Assembly: GCA_028687335.1 (NCBI GenBank) | Contig: JAQUAI010000011.1 | Location: 34,464 to 98,463, forward strand | Source of the DNA: Gallionella sp. | GTDB lineage: Bacteria; Pseudomonadota; Gammaproteobacteria; Burkholderiales; Gallionellaceae | DNA: 64,000 bases | Direction of reading: 5' to 3' | Shown here: positions 19,673 through 31,931 of the stretch, piece by piece | Layout of the letters: each line of letters begins with the position of its first letter | Numbering within the stretch: the first letter of the stretch is position 1 | Notes under the pieces: generated by a model | Database searches by the model: none | What the model was told of the DNA's origin: nothing | Seen by the model: the letters and a program-made list of their open reading frames with translations, nothing else | Translations under genes and position numbers: made by a program

Positions 19673-22508
19673 TATTTAAACCATTCAATCGCCTACCTTT
19701 ACGTTTTAGCCTGCCGCTAGTGGTGCTGGTAAGCTTTCTGTTTGCCACGCTGATCTCGCTGATGATCGGCTTGCATCAGGCACACGAGCAATTGCTGGAA
19801 GCCGCCTCGCAACATGCGCGCGCCGAAGCGCACCGTTTTGCCCGCCGCGCCGAAAACGAACTTTCGCACGACACCAAAGACGTACGGCGCATGATTATGC
19901 TGCACGCCGCCGAGGTGGAAGACTTTAACTCCACCATGACAGCATTGCTCGACCCGCAGGGACGGGTGATCTATTCCTTCCGCAGCGATTGGAGCGGACG
20001 TGAATTTGGCGCAGTACATCCGGGCTGGGACAAGCAGCGCTTTTTGCGAGTGCAGCAAGGAATAACCAGCGATATCAGCCTTGATGTCGAGCATGAAAAA
20101 TTAAGCGTGCTCACTCCCTACCTTTATCCGCGCGACGAATCACGTATCGCTTCCATACAAAAAGGCGTGGTGTATGTGGAATACGATTTGCGCCCCGCGT
20201 ATGTCATCGCTCGGCACCACGAACTGGAACATCACGCCCCGCATTTACTGGCGGCACTGCTGGCTTTTTTGCTGCTGGCATGGTGGTTGCGCCGTAATCT
20301 TTATCAGCCGATTAACGAGCTTTCCCGTCACACCAAACGGATCGGCTCCGGCCTGCCATCGGTTGTGTCCGCCAATGATTTCCCCGGTGAGTTGCAAGAT
20401 CTCGGCCACAGCCTTGCCGATATGGGCGAGCAACTGCGGCGCGAACAGCACAACTTAATTCAAGAACGTGACCGTAGCCAGCAGTACCTCGCCACCGTCA
20501 ATGCCATCGTGGTGGTGCTCGACAACGAAGGCCGCGTGCAAATGATTAACCGCAAAGGCTGTGAGTTGCTGGGGTGGACAGAAACTGAGCTGCTTGGCCA
20601 CAACTGGTTTGTCCGCTGCCTGCCGCAGCCGCAGGGCATGACCGAGGTTTATCCGATATTTCGCCGCATGATGGCGGGTGACCTTCAAGCCGTCGAATAT
20701 TTCGAAAACTCGATTCTCGCCAAAGATGGTTCGCGCCACTTGATTGCTTGGCACAACGGCTATTTCAAAGACGACGCGGGCAACATTACCGGCACCATTT
20801 CGTCCGGAGAGGACATCAGCAAGCGTGCCGCACAGGAAGAAACGCTGCGCAAATTAAATCAGGCCGTCGAGCAAAGTCCAGAAAGCATCGTAATTACCGA
20901 TCTGCTCGGCAATATCGAGTACGTCAACGAAAGTTTCGTACGTACCACCGGTTACGCGCGCGAGGAAGTATTGGGACGCAATCCGCGCATGCTGCAATCG
21001 GGAAAAACACCGAAGTCGATTTATACCGCCATGTGGGAAGCGCTAAAACGCGGTGATGTTTGGCAAGGTGAATTCACTAACGGCGACGCAACGGCGGCGA
21101 ATATGTCATCGCTGCCACGCTTTCCGCCGTGCGCGATGCACGCGGTCAACCCAGCCACTATGTCGCGGTGGAGCAGGACATCACCGCGCGCAAACAGGAT
21201 GCGCAAACTATTCATCATCTGGCAAATTTCGACGCGCTTACCGGCCTGCCCAACCGTGCCATGCTGCTCGACCGCATTGAAATGATGCTGCCTTTTGCAC
21301 GCCGCCAAAAACGTCAGGATGCGCTGCTGGTACTTAATATCGACCGCTTCAAAACGCTCAACGATGCGCGCGGCCATGCCACCGGCGATCTGCTGTTACA
21401 GGCAGTGGCTTTGCGCATCAAAGAGGTGTTGCGCGAAGGCGATTTACTGGCGCGTATGGGTGGTGATGAGTTTGCCATTCTGGTGCCGGAGCTAGCCTCG
21501 CGCAGCGACGATGCCATGCTGCGTATGTTGCATATCGCCGAACATGTACACGATAGCTTGCACATTCCTTTTGCTGTGGACGGCGAGACCATCCGGCTCG
21601 GTGCAAGCATGGGCATTGCGCTCTTCCCACAAAATGCCGACGACTCGCAAATCGACATTTTGCGCCGTGCCAATACCGCACTGCACCAAGCCAAAACACA
21701 GGGCGGCGGGCGTACCGCATTTTTTGAAAGCGCAATGGACGAGGCGGCCAAACAACGATTTCAGGTGGAACGCGAACTGCGTACCGCCATCCCCAATGGT
21801 GAGTTGCGCGTGTTCCTGCAACCGCAGGTGGATGCTCAAGGCAATATGGTTGCCGCCGAGGCGCTGGTACGCTGGCAACACCCGCAGCGCGGACTACTCG
21901 CACCAGGTGTGTTCATCCCCATCGCGGAAGAGAGCGATTTGATTGTCGATCTCGATGACTGGATGCTGGCCGAGGTATGCCGTTTACTGGCACGGGATAT
22001 GTTTGCAGGTCGCCAGTTCCGCATCGCGGTCAACGTCAGCCCACGCCAATTCCGCAAGGCGGGGTTTGCCGAAGGCGTGCTGGCTCGCTTGCGCAACAGC
22101 GGTGCCGAAGCCAGCCACCTCACACTGGAAGTTACCGAGGGACTCATGTTGCAAGATGTGAATTCGGTTATCGCCACAATGAGCGGCCTGTCCAACAGCG
22201 GCATCCATTTTTCCGTGGACGACTTTGGTACGGGCTATTCCTCGCTCGCCTACCTAAAGCGGTTGCCGCTTAACGAGCTCAAGATCGATAAGACGTTCGT
22301 GCAAGACGCACCCAGCGACCCGGATGATGCGGCACTGGTTGAAGGTATGCTGTCGCTCGCCAAACACTTGCACCTGAGCGTGGTGGCCGAAGGCGTGGAG
22401 ACACAGGCACAAGCCGACTTCCTCAACGCGCACGGTACGGTTATTCATCAAGGCTATTTGTTCGGCAAACCCGAACCGGCCGAAACAATATTGGCAAAAT
22501 TAAAATAA
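19669..22508 (+). pseudogene. Sensor GGDEF-EAL protein (HAMP, two PAS) split by a one-base frameshift
   Basis: Two overlapping frames (19669-21285 and 21129-22508) make one receptor of about 945 residues. It has a membrane span near residue 10-30, a periplasmic sensor domain, a second span around 200, HAMP, PAS, PAS, GGDEF and EAL. The frame breaks near 21080, inside the second PAS after GEFTN. Adding one base there restores the family sequence RRRNGGEYV. GGDEF (with REGD inhibitory site) and EAL (AAEALVRWQ) both keep their catalytic motifs. The break is either a real mutation or a sequencing error in the run AACGGCGAC. It is translationally coupled to the substrate-binding lipoprotein. Confidence 0.85.
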
Positions 22509-22520
22509 AGGCATTGCAGT

Positions 22521-23975
22521 ATGAAAGAGCTCTCCGTTATTTTTCCTTGGAATCCGAATTTTGAAACCGGCGTAGCCATCATCGATGAGCAGCACAAAAA
22601 GCTGGTCGATCTGCTTAATGCGCTGGCCGAGCATCTGGCTTACGGTTCCGATGCACCCACGCTGGAGCGCGTGTTCGACGAGTTGACCGATTACACCGTG
22701 TACCACTTTCAGACCGAAGAAAAACTGTGGCACCAATATCTGCCGCAGGACGAAATGACGCTAGCTCACGAACGCACTCACCTAAGCTTCGTTAATGATG
22801 TGATGCGCTTCCGGCAAGACATTGATCGTTTGACTTCGGATCAGGTAGTGGAAGAAGTGGTGTCTTTTCTCACCCACTGGCTGGCATTTCACATTCTCGA
22901 AACCGACAAGCATATGTCCAAAATTCTGCTCGCCTTACAACAAGGGCAGACGTTGGAACAGGCCAAGGCTTTTGCCAGCGTGGAGATGAGCGGCGCGATG
23001 CGTGTGCTGATCGAAACGATTCTCAAAATGTACGACAACCTTTCCACTCGCACTCTGCAACTGATGCGTGAAATCGCCGAACGGCAACGCGCCGAAGCAC
23101 GCCTGCGCTTATCCAAAGATGTGATCGATAGCACGCTGGAAGCAATTTTCGTAACCACTGCTACCGGCGAGATCATTGATACCAATCCCGCATTTAGCAG
23201 CGATGTCGACGCAACTCACGAAGCCCTGCTCGGACGCAATATCCGTGCGATTAAACCGACGCTATTCACCAATGAAAAGACCGATGAGATATGGGAAATC
23301 GCCGCCGCTAGCGGCCACTGGGCGGGAGAAATTATCGGGCGTGACGCGCATGGCGCAATGGAATCAGGCTGGCTGTCACTCTCGGCTATCCGCGATAAAG
23401 AGGGAGAAATTACCCACTACGTTGGCGTACTTTCCTCCATCCGCCAATTAATCGCGCGCCAGCAAAGCTTGGAGCAAGCCGCAAATTTCGACATGCTGAC
23501 CGGCTTGCCCAATCGCCGACTACTGAAAGACCGACTCGACCATGCGCTACGCCGCAGCCAGCGCAGTGGTGAAATGCTGGCGATTTGTTTCCTTGACTTG
23601 GATGGCTTCAAACAAGTCAACGACCAATACGGTCACGATGCGGGAGATGAATTACTGCGGGTGGTAGGCGCACGTCTTGGTCATCTGCTGCGCGGCGAAG
23701 ACACTGTGGCACGGCTGGGCGGCGACGAATTCGTGCTGTTGTTTGAATCGCTACATCAAACAGAAGACCTACCTCCCGTGCTGGAACGCGTCCTCGCCGA
23801 AGTGGCGTTACCCATTATCTGCGACGGCCGCGCCGTGCAAGTCACCGCCAGCATCGGTGCAACCGTGCATCCGCGCGACAACAGCGAAGCCGAACAACTA
23901 CTCGCCCACGCCGACCAAGCCATGTATGAGGCCAAGCGACTAGGTAAGTCGCGTTACTCGCTATTCGTCAGCTGA
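22521..23975 (+). CDS. Hemerythrin-PAS-GGDEF diguanylate cyclase
   Basis: The 484-residue soluble protein begins with a bacteriohemerythrin domain (about residues 8-140). The diiron ligands are visible in DEQHKKL, YHFQTEEKLW, HERTHLSF and HWLAFHILETDKH, so it should bind O2 or sense iron/redox state. A short helical linker, PAS (about 195-310) and GGDEF follow. The active site ARLGGDEFVLLF is intact, with inhibitory RGED five residues before it. It lies 12 bases after the GGDEF-EAL gene on the same strand and is probably in the same operon. Confidence 0.92.
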   Translation: MKELSVIFPWNPNFETGVAIIDEQHKKLVDLLNALAEHLAYGSDAPTLERVFDELTDYTVYHFQTEEKLWHQYLPQDEMTLAHERTHLSFVNDVMRFRQDIDRLTSDQVVEEVVSFLTHWLAFHILETDKHMSKILLALQQGQTLEQAKAFASVEMSGAMRVLIETILKMYDNLSTRTLQLMREIAERQRAEARLRLSKDVIDSTLEAIFVTTATGEIIDTNPAFSSDVDATHEALLGRNIRAIKPTLFTNEKTDEIWEIAAASGHWAGEIIGRDAHGAMESGWLSLSAIRDKEGEITHYVGVLSSIRQLIARQQSLEQAANFDMLTGLPNRRLLKDRLDHALRRSQRSGEMLAICFLDLDGFKQVNDQYGHDAGDELLRVVGARLGHLLRGEDTVARLGGDEFVLLFESLHQTEDLPPVLERVLAEVALPIICDGRAVQVTASIGATVHPRDNSEAEQLLAHADQAMYEAKRLGKSRYSLFVS

Positions 23976-24080
23976 TGCCAACGATTGGACGGAGCCTGCA
24001 CGCAAACTAAACGGCGATAGCACCTCCCCCATGGGGGTCAAAGCTTGTCTTTCTCCCCTGTTTCCAGTACCTTGCGTCCC

Positions 24081-26075
<1,995 letters not shown>

Positions 26076-26101
26076 TGGGCTACTACTGACGGAGGTAGTA
26101 G

Positions 26102-27865
26102 ATGTTGCGTAAATTATTGTTGGTTGGCGCGCTACAAGGGTGGGCACTGTGGGGACTCTGGAAGGCGCGCGAATTAAAAGTATGGCCCGCGACAGATGCC
26201 CTCAGCGAACGCACATTCCTGTACCTTTTTCTTGCCGTTCCCCTCGCAATTTATCTAACTGAAGGTATCGTCGCGCTCGCTCGCCAACGGCGTTTATGGC
26301 TGCTTGGAGTGATAGCCGCACTTTTTCCTTTACTCGGCGCATACAGTGGATGGGCAGACTATGCCGTCAGCTTTATGGGCAACGTAGGCAACCTTCCACC
26401 TGCACGTCCATCAGATTTATTTGCCGCCGCCGTGCTCGGATTTGTCTTAATTCCTTTGCTGACACACTTTGACACGCAACAACGTAGCTGGCCTTACCAC
26501 GAGCTGTTTGAGACAGCGTGGCGCAATGTCATTCTGTGCATCAGTGCGGCATTTTTAACGGGTGTTTTTTGGGGTGTGCTCTTTGCGGGGTCAGAGTTGT
26601 TGAATCTGATTGGACTAGGCTTCATGCGTGAGCTCATCAAACAGCCTCTCTTTTCAATCACCATCACGAGCATCGCTTTTGCTACCGCCTTTGCGCTAGC
26701 GTTAGATCGTGCCGAAATGGTAGTTACCTTACGACGCTTCCAGCTTTCTATGCTGGCATGGTTGCTGCCGTTGTTAATGATGTTCATCCTGATATGGGTG
26801 GTAGCCGTTCCTTTCACAGGGGTTGAGCTACTGTTCCAAACGCATAGCGCAGCATTCATCCTGCTATGGTGTGCTGCTTTATGTATCAGCTTCGTCAACG
26901 CTGCGTATCAGGATGGCACCGCCACCCCGCCTTATGGCAAACACTTGAGCAAATTACTCGCATGGACTTGGCTGGCACTTCCCGTTGTTATCGCGGTTGC
27001 GTGGTGGGCAATCGGGCTACGCATCGCGCAATATGGTTGGAGCGAAGATCGTGTGTGGGGCGTATTTGTTGTGGTGATGACAACGTTGTACGTAATTGGC
27101 TACTCCGCCTCTTCGTTGCGCAATAAGGGCTGGTTAAGCTCTATCGGCAAAACCAATATGTGGTCAGCCGTGGTGCTGTGCTTAGGCTTGTTTGCATTGC
27201 TTTCACCCATTGCCGACGCCCGCCGTATCGCGGTGAATAGTCAAATGCAACGCTTAACTCAACAAGCGATTGCCAGTAATGAATTTGATTTCGATTATTT
27301 ACGTTGGCACGCAGGCAAATATGGCCAAGAAGCTTTGCACACATTGGCCGCAGGGATTGAGCATCCTGACCACGATTCCTTGGCTTCCAAAGCCAAGCAG
27401 GTATTAGCGCAAACACAACGCTGGCAAACTGAAGTTGGTATTAAAGCACTCACGCTGGATGAGGTGCGTTCGCGTATTCATGTATTGCCGACCTCGGCAC
27501 AGCTAGATGATGCGCTATTACAAGCCATGCAATCTAAATCTAAGAACTGGCAACTTCAGCAATGCTTTAACACTGATACCGAATGTACGGTGTGGATGAT
27601 TGATTTAAACGGCGACCACACTCAAGAAGCTGTTGTACTAATTAAGCACCGCACCGCAGATTCGGGCACGGCACTGGTAATGCAACGCGGCGTGGAAAAT
27701 CAATATCAGTTAATCGGCACACTCGATTGGCCTAATGACACGCCACTTTCCCAGCGTCTTAAGGAAATAGAAAACGGTCAATTTAAGGTTGTTGCACCCA
27801 CTTGGAATGCAATTGAATTAGCGGGAAAACGCCTGCAAGTTAGCCCCTACCGTTTTAACCCGTAA
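26102..27865 (+). CDS. DUF4153-type polytopic membrane protein
   Basis: The 587-residue protein has about ten hydrophobic segments in its first 390 residues and a soluble C-terminal part of about 200 residues. It resembles the DUF4153 family, whose function is not established. The C-terminal domain ends with an acidic [16 protein letters not shown] segment reminiscent of a calcium-binding loop, which is a guess. A GGAGG site precedes the ATG. The stop shares bases with the next start (TAATG), so it is co-translated with the YkgJ-type gene. Confidence 0.75.
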   Translation: MLRKLLLVGALQGWALWGLWKARELKVWPATDALSERTFLYLFLAVPLAIYLTEGIVALARQRRLWLLGVIAALFPLLGAYSGWADYAVSFMGNVGNLPPARPSDLFAAAVLGFVLIPLLTHFDTQQRSWPYHELFETAWRNVILCISAAFLTGVFWGVLFAGSELLNLIGLGFMRELIKQPLFSITITSIAFATAFALALDRAEMVVTLRRFQLSMLAWLLPLLMMFILIWVVAVPFTGVELLFQTHSAAFILLWCAALCISFVNAAYQDGTATPPYGKHLSKLLAWTWLALPVVIAVAWWAIGLRIAQYGWSEDRVWGVFVVVMTTLYVIGYSASSLRNKGWLSSIGKTNMWSAVVLCLGLFALLSPIADARRIAVNSQMQRLTQQAIASNEFDFDYLRWHAGKYGQEALHTLAAGIEHPDHDSLASKAKQVLAQTQRWQTEVGIKALTLDEVRSRIHVLPTSAQLDDALLQAMQSKSKNWQLQQCFNTDTECTVWMIDLNGDHTQEAVVLIKHRTADSGTALVMQRGVENQYQLIGTLDWPNDTPLSQRLKEIENGQFKVVAPTWNAIELAGKRLQVSPYRFNP

Positions 27866-28125
27866 TGAACTGCCGTCCCGCCTGCGCCGCCTGCTGCATC
27901 GCGCCTTCCATCACCTCTCCCTTACCCGGTATGCCGCACGGCAAACCCGCCGGATTGCCGTGCGTGCAGCTTGATGCTGAACTGCGCTGCAAAGTATTCG
28001 GCAAACCGGAACGTCCGGTTTTCTGTGGCGGGCTGCGACCGTCAACCGAGATGTGTGGCGAATCGCGTGAGCAAGCGATGCAGTGGCTATCAAGCTTAGA
28101 GCTTGCTACGCGACCGTCGGTATAA
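27865..28125 (+). CDS. YkgJ-type cysteine-cluster protein
   Basis: The 86-residue protein has cysteines in the family pattern CRPACAACC near the N-terminus, then PCVQLD, LRCKVFG, VFCGG and MCGES. Such proteins are thought to bind zinc or an Fe-S cluster, but the role is unknown. It overlaps the DUF4153 gene (TAATG) and the next gene (TAATG at 28123-28127), so three small reading frames are chained. Confidence 0.85.
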   Translation: MNCRPACAACCIAPSITSPLPGMPHGKPAGLPCVQLDAELRCKVFGKPERPVFCGGLRPSTEMCGESREQAMQWLSSLELATRPSV

Positions 28126-28355
28126 TGCGCGCCATGTCACGCAGCCATTCTTTGTTTCCTTCGTCCGAGGTTACCTCCGATTCACCTTGCATCGGCCATT
28201 GCACTACGGTGCTAGGCGATAACGTGTGCCGCAGTTGTTTACGCACGTTTGACGAAATCACGCACTGGGTGGAGATGAGTGAAGACGAGCGGCGGCAGGT
28301 CAATCAACGTATCTTTAATCTACAAACCACTGGATTCCGGCCTACGCTGGAATGA
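28125..28355 (+). CDS. DUF1289 family protein
   Basis: This small protein has the DUF1289 core SPCIGHCTTV...CRSCLRTFDEITHW, with four cysteines likely to bind a metal, followed by SEDERRQVNQRI. The start is ATG 28125, overlapping the preceding stop, or ATG 28134 (MSRSHS). The open frame to 28083 belongs to overlap with the YkgJ-type gene. Function is unknown. Confidence 0.85.
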   Translation: MRAMSRSHSLFPSSEVTSDSPCIGHCTTVLGDNVCRSCLRTFDEITHWVEMSEDERRQVNQRIFNLQTTGFRPTLE

Positions 28356-28364
28356 CGAAAACTT

Positions 28365-29189
28365 ATGGACATCACCCTGTTATTTAAAGCCGCCATTCTT
28401 GGCGTAGTCGAAGGTCTGACCGAATTTCTGCCGATTTCTTCCACTGGCCATCTCATCATCTTAGGTGACTTGATGGGCTACAACGACGAGACCAGCAAGG
28501 TATTTAAGATCGTGATTCAGCTCGCGGCCATTCTTGCCATCTGCTGGGATTACCGCGAGCGTTTGACCAAGATGGTGGTCGGGCTGCCGACTGATCCGCT
28601 GGCACAGCGTTTTGCCGGCATGTTGTTCCTGGGTTTTCTGCCCGCAGCGGTGTTGGGGCTGATGTTTCACTCCACCATCAAGGAACTGCTGTTTAATCCA
28701 ATCACGGTTGCCACGGCGCTAATCGTGGGCGGCTTTATCATCCTGTATGTGGAGCGTCGCGCTTACCACCCAACGATCAATTCAGTAGATGAAATGCGCT
28801 GGCAAGATGCGCTCAAAGTGGGCTTCGCGCAGGCGCTGGCGATGATCCCCGGCACTTCCCGTTCCGGTGCCACCATCATGGGCGGAATGATCTTCGGCTT
28901 GAGCCGGAAAACAGCGGCAGAATTCTCGTTCTTCCTCGCCATTCCAACCATGTTCGCCGCGACGGCTTACGACTTGTATAAGAACTGGGCTCTACTGCGC
29001 GTCGAAGATGTGCCGGTATTTGCCGTTGGCTTTATTGCTTCGTTCCTCGCCGCGATGTGGGCGGTGAAGAGCTTCATCAAGTTCATCTCCAACCACACCT
29101 TCGTGGTCTTCGCTTGGTACCGCATCGTGTTCGGTTTAATCGTGCTGCTCACGGCTTATACCGGAGTAGTGAACTGGTCCACGCCGTAG
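28365..29189 (+). CDS. uppP: Undecaprenyl-diphosphatase
   Basis: UppP (BacA) dephosphorylates undecaprenyl pyrophosphate so the lipid carrier can be reused in cell-wall synthesis. The 274-residue polytopic membrane protein carries both signatures: [19 protein letters not shown] at the N-terminus and [13 protein letters not shown] in the second half. It is 9 bases after the DUF1289 gene and is closed by a strong terminator. Confidence 0.97.
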   Translation: MDITLLFKAAILGVVEGLTEFLPISSTGHLIILGDLMGYNDETSKVFKIVIQLAAILAICWDYRERLTKMVVGLPTDPLAQRFAGMLFLGFLPAAVLGLMFHSTIKELLFNPITVATALIVGGFIILYVERRAYHPTINSVDEMRWQDALKVGFAQALAMIPGTSRSGATIMGGMIFGLSRKTAAEFSFFLAIPTMFAATAYDLYKNWALLRVEDVPVFAVGFIASFLAAMWAVKSFIKFISNHTFVVFAWYRIVFGLIVLLTAYTGVVNWSTP

Positions 29190-29224
29190 TTATTCCTACT
29201 GCTACAGCAGCAATGTCGCGCAAT

Positions 29225-29257
29225 AAAAAACCGCCGGGGGCTCCGGCGGTTTTTTTA
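29225..29257 (+). terminator. Rho-independent terminator after uppP
   Basis: The stem CCGCCGG/CCGGCGG is flanked by AAAAAA on the left and TTTTTTT on the right, so it can act in both directions. It lies between uppP and the convergent TonB receptor gene. Confidence 0.9.
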
Positions 29258-29278
29258 TTTCCAGAACGACAATGGAAA

Positions 29279-31486
29279 TTAGAACTTCACAGTAACACCC
29301 GCATTGATAGAGCGTCCCATGCCTGGTACTGCTGTGCCATATAGAACGCCGGTTCCCATGGTTGCACCTTGGCCAACATAGGCACCGCCCAGCGGATCGG
29401 CATAAGATTTGTTAAGCAGGTTTTCCACGCCAACATCGAAGCGCATTTGTTTCCACTCATAGCTGCTGTACACATTGAGCAAACCATAACCAGCGGTTCT
29501 CATTTCTTTACGCACGGCTTGCACGCGTGTTTTGGAGTCGACCAGCTTGGCCTCAAGCGTGTTCGTCCAGTTGCCCATGCGTTGCTCAACCGCAAGTTTC
29601 ACGTTCAGCGGCATGATGTTGTACAAGTTATCACCGGAAGTCAGGTTTTTGCCGTTAACGTAGTTAAGCACACCGGTCGCTGTGAAGTTGCCGTATCCAC
29701 TGGCATTACCCATGGGCACGCGCGCAAACACATCGGCACCGTACAAACGCGCAGACTGGTTCGCCAAGCTGAGATTGAGGAAACCGTCGAGACGCGCCGC
29801 ACACACTTTACCAACTGAAGCGCAAGTGACCGCATCAATATAGTTCTGTACGTGGGTATAGTAAGGCGAGACTTTGACTTCGAAACCGTTCTCTTGATTG
29901 TCATGCCAGCTGGCCGAGCCACTCAGTGTGCTAGCCACTTCGGGTTTTAGGTTCAGGTTACCGACATAGCCGTTACCGTCGCCGTACCAGTTGTTCATGT
30001 TCATTACCATGGTGTTGGTATTAGACCAAGCGAAACGCTCGTAAAGGTTGGGCGAACGGGTCTTCTGCGCAAAACCGAATTCGAAAGTTTTGCTCTCATC
30101 CGGTGTGTAACGCGCCAATGCGGTGAGGTCGATGTTGTTGTCGGTACGCTGGTGAGGCAAGGCATTAAATACGGTCGCTGCTGCGGCGTACATCGGGCCA
30201 TAACCTTGCACGTTGCCAGTATTCATTTTCACGCTGTCCAGACGCAAACCCAGTTGCGATGTCCACTCCTGACTCCAGCGAGCTTCCCATTCGCCAAAAA
30301 TATCAGTGCGGTCACGCTGACCGTTGTTGATGTTTTGGAACACCAGCGGCGACATCATGGGTGAGTTCGCAACCGGATTCCACCAGTCGCTCATACGGTA
30401 AGTTTGATATTCCGCACCGACACGCAAAATGTCGCGTTCAGATAAAACCACGTCACCCTTAATCAGGAAGCCTGTGTTCTTACCGTCGGTATCCATCGGC
30501 ATACCGGCCACATTAAAGAGTGCGCCGTACCAGAACCGTTTGTCACCCAAAAACTGCATGCTGTGTTTGGTGTGTTCGTTGTAAGCGCGTGCTTCGAGCG
30601 CACCCCAGTCGAATTGACCGGCATAGCGCAGATTGATCTGGGTACTGTCGTTCCCAGTCATATCCATACGCTGATTCGGGAAAGCTTGATAAGGGATATT
30701 CTGCAAGCCTAACTTCAACTCAACCAAGTGATTGTCGTTGCGCAGCCCAAATGCCAGCGCGTGATTTTCCGATTGATAACTGGAGGAGCCGACTTCATCA
30801 CCTGCAACAACATTGCCTGTGATAGAGCCAACCACTGCGCCAGCCGCTTTGAAAGCACTGGCCGCTTTGTAGTTCTTCGCCTGCACCGTTGAGCCGATGT
30901 AACGCATCGATAGCTGTTCGGTTGCAATCGTGGTGGAAAGATTGATCCCCTGTGCATTATTGTTGCTACGGTAAAACGCACCCGCTTGGCCTTTGAGCAA
31001 GGTGCCTTGCCCTGCCTGAGCAAACTCAGCCCCGTTTGAATCGACCAGAATGGTGCCACCGATGCTGTCGCCGCCGACGCTAACTGGCGTGATACCCGCC
31101 ATGACTTTGACGCTCGCAACGTTGGCTGGATCGATGTATGACAGTGCCGGATTCATATGGTTGGCGCAGGCCGAAATCAGATCCATGCCATCCACCTTTA
31201 CCCGCACACGATCATCTGCCATGCCATGAATCACCGGCAGGCTGGATACGCCACCAGCACGATAAACGTTCACGCCGGGTTGGTTATCCAACATTTGGGC
31301 GGTGTCGCTAGTGTTGGTGCGCAAACGCACAAGACTATCTTGACCCAAGCCGGTATCGTTCAACGATGGCAGTGGCTGAACCTTTTTAGCCACTACATCC
31401 ACTTGTGGCATCACTACCGGTTCGGCAGCAAAAGCACTCGGCGCAAACGCCAGTGCTAGACAGATCGAAATACGTTTTACTTGCAT
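29279..31486 (-). CDS. TonB-dependent outer-membrane receptor, OprC/NosA-like (likely copper)
   Basis: The 735-residue protein has a signal peptide (ALAFAPSAFA), a plug domain (QMLDNQPGVNVYRAGG, SLPVIHGMADDRVRVKVDGM) and a 22-strand type barrel ending in phenylalanine. The plug contains SACANHMNPALSYIDP; its CxxxM spacing matches the copper-binding motif described for Pseudomonas OprC. I infer copper uptake or binding. The ATG is preceded by AGGAG. It is transcribed alone, divergent from yggX. Confidence 0.85.
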   Translation of the reverse strand: MQVKRISICLALAFAPSAFAAEPVVMPQVDVVAKKVQPLPSLNDTGLGQDSLVRLRTNTSDTAQMLDNQPGVNVYRAGGVSSLPVIHGMADDRVRVKVDGMDLISACANHMNPALSYIDPANVASVKVMAGITPVSVGGDSIGGTILVDSNGAEFAQAGQGTLLKGQAGAFYRSNNNAQGINLSTTIATEQLSMRYIGSTVQAKNYKAASAFKAAGAVVGSITGNVVAGDEVGSSSYQSENHALAFGLRNDNHLVELKLGLQNIPYQAFPNQRMDMTGNDSTQINLRYAGQFDWGALEARAYNEHTKHSMQFLGDKRFWYGALFNVAGMPMDTDGKNTGFLIKGDVVLSERDILRVGAEYQTYRMSDWWNPVANSPMMSPLVFQNINNGQRDRTDIFGEWEARWSQEWTSQLGLRLDSVKMNTGNVQGYGPMYAAAATVFNALPHQRTDNNIDLTALARYTPDESKTFEFGFAQKTRSPNLYERFAWSNTNTMVMNMNNWYGDGNGYVGNLNLKPEVASTLSGSASWHDNQENGFEVKVSPYYTHVQNYIDAVTCASVGKVCAARLDGFLNLSLANQSARLYGADVFARVPMGNASGYGNFTATGVLNYVNGKNLTSGDNLYNIMPLNVKLAVEQRMGNWTNTLEAKLVDSKTRVQAVRKEMRTAGYGLLNVYSSYEWKQMRFDVGVENLLNKSYADPLGGAYVGQGATMGTGVLYGTAVPGMGRSINAGVTVKF

Positions 31487-31658
31487 GACATAACACTCCT
31501 GATTAAAAACCGCGCGATTATCTCCATTCTGTCCCTGCGGCGGAATGCGGCATTTTGTCGCACCCGCGAATCTATTGGCTTACAGCGCAGAGGAAGCGCA
31601 AATGTCATCACAGTGTCATAATCTCGCCACATACTTACCCACATAGGAGATACCCGAA

Positions 31659-31931
31659 ATGACAAGGATGGTGCAATGCGTAAAACTGGGACGCGAAGCC
31701 GAAGGACTGGATCGCCCGATGTACCCCGGCCCGCTGGGGCAGAAAATATTCGACAACGTGTCGAAGGAAGCGTGGCAGGGCTGGATCAAATTTCAGACCA
31801 TGTTGGTAAACGAGAATCGCTTGAATCTGGCGGATCCACAGGCACGCAAATATCTGGCCGCACAAATGGAGACTTACTTCTTCGGCGAGGGAGCTCAGAT
31901 GCCGCAGGGTTACGTGCCACCGAAAAATTGA
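31659..31931 (+). CDS. yggX: Probable Fe(2+)-trafficking protein YggX
   Basis: The 90-residue protein shows the family start [15 protein letters not shown] and the segments [20 protein letters not shown] and ETYFFGEG. YggX protects Fe-S clusters from oxidative damage and may move ferrous iron. It follows a GGAGA site. Its stop overlaps the likely TTG start of ppk1 (TTGA), so the two are coupled. Confidence 0.96.
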   Translation: MTRMVQCVKLGREAEGLDRPMYPGPLGQKIFDNVSKEAWQGWIKFQTMLVNENRLNLADPQARKYLAAQMETYFFGEGAQMPQGYVPPKN

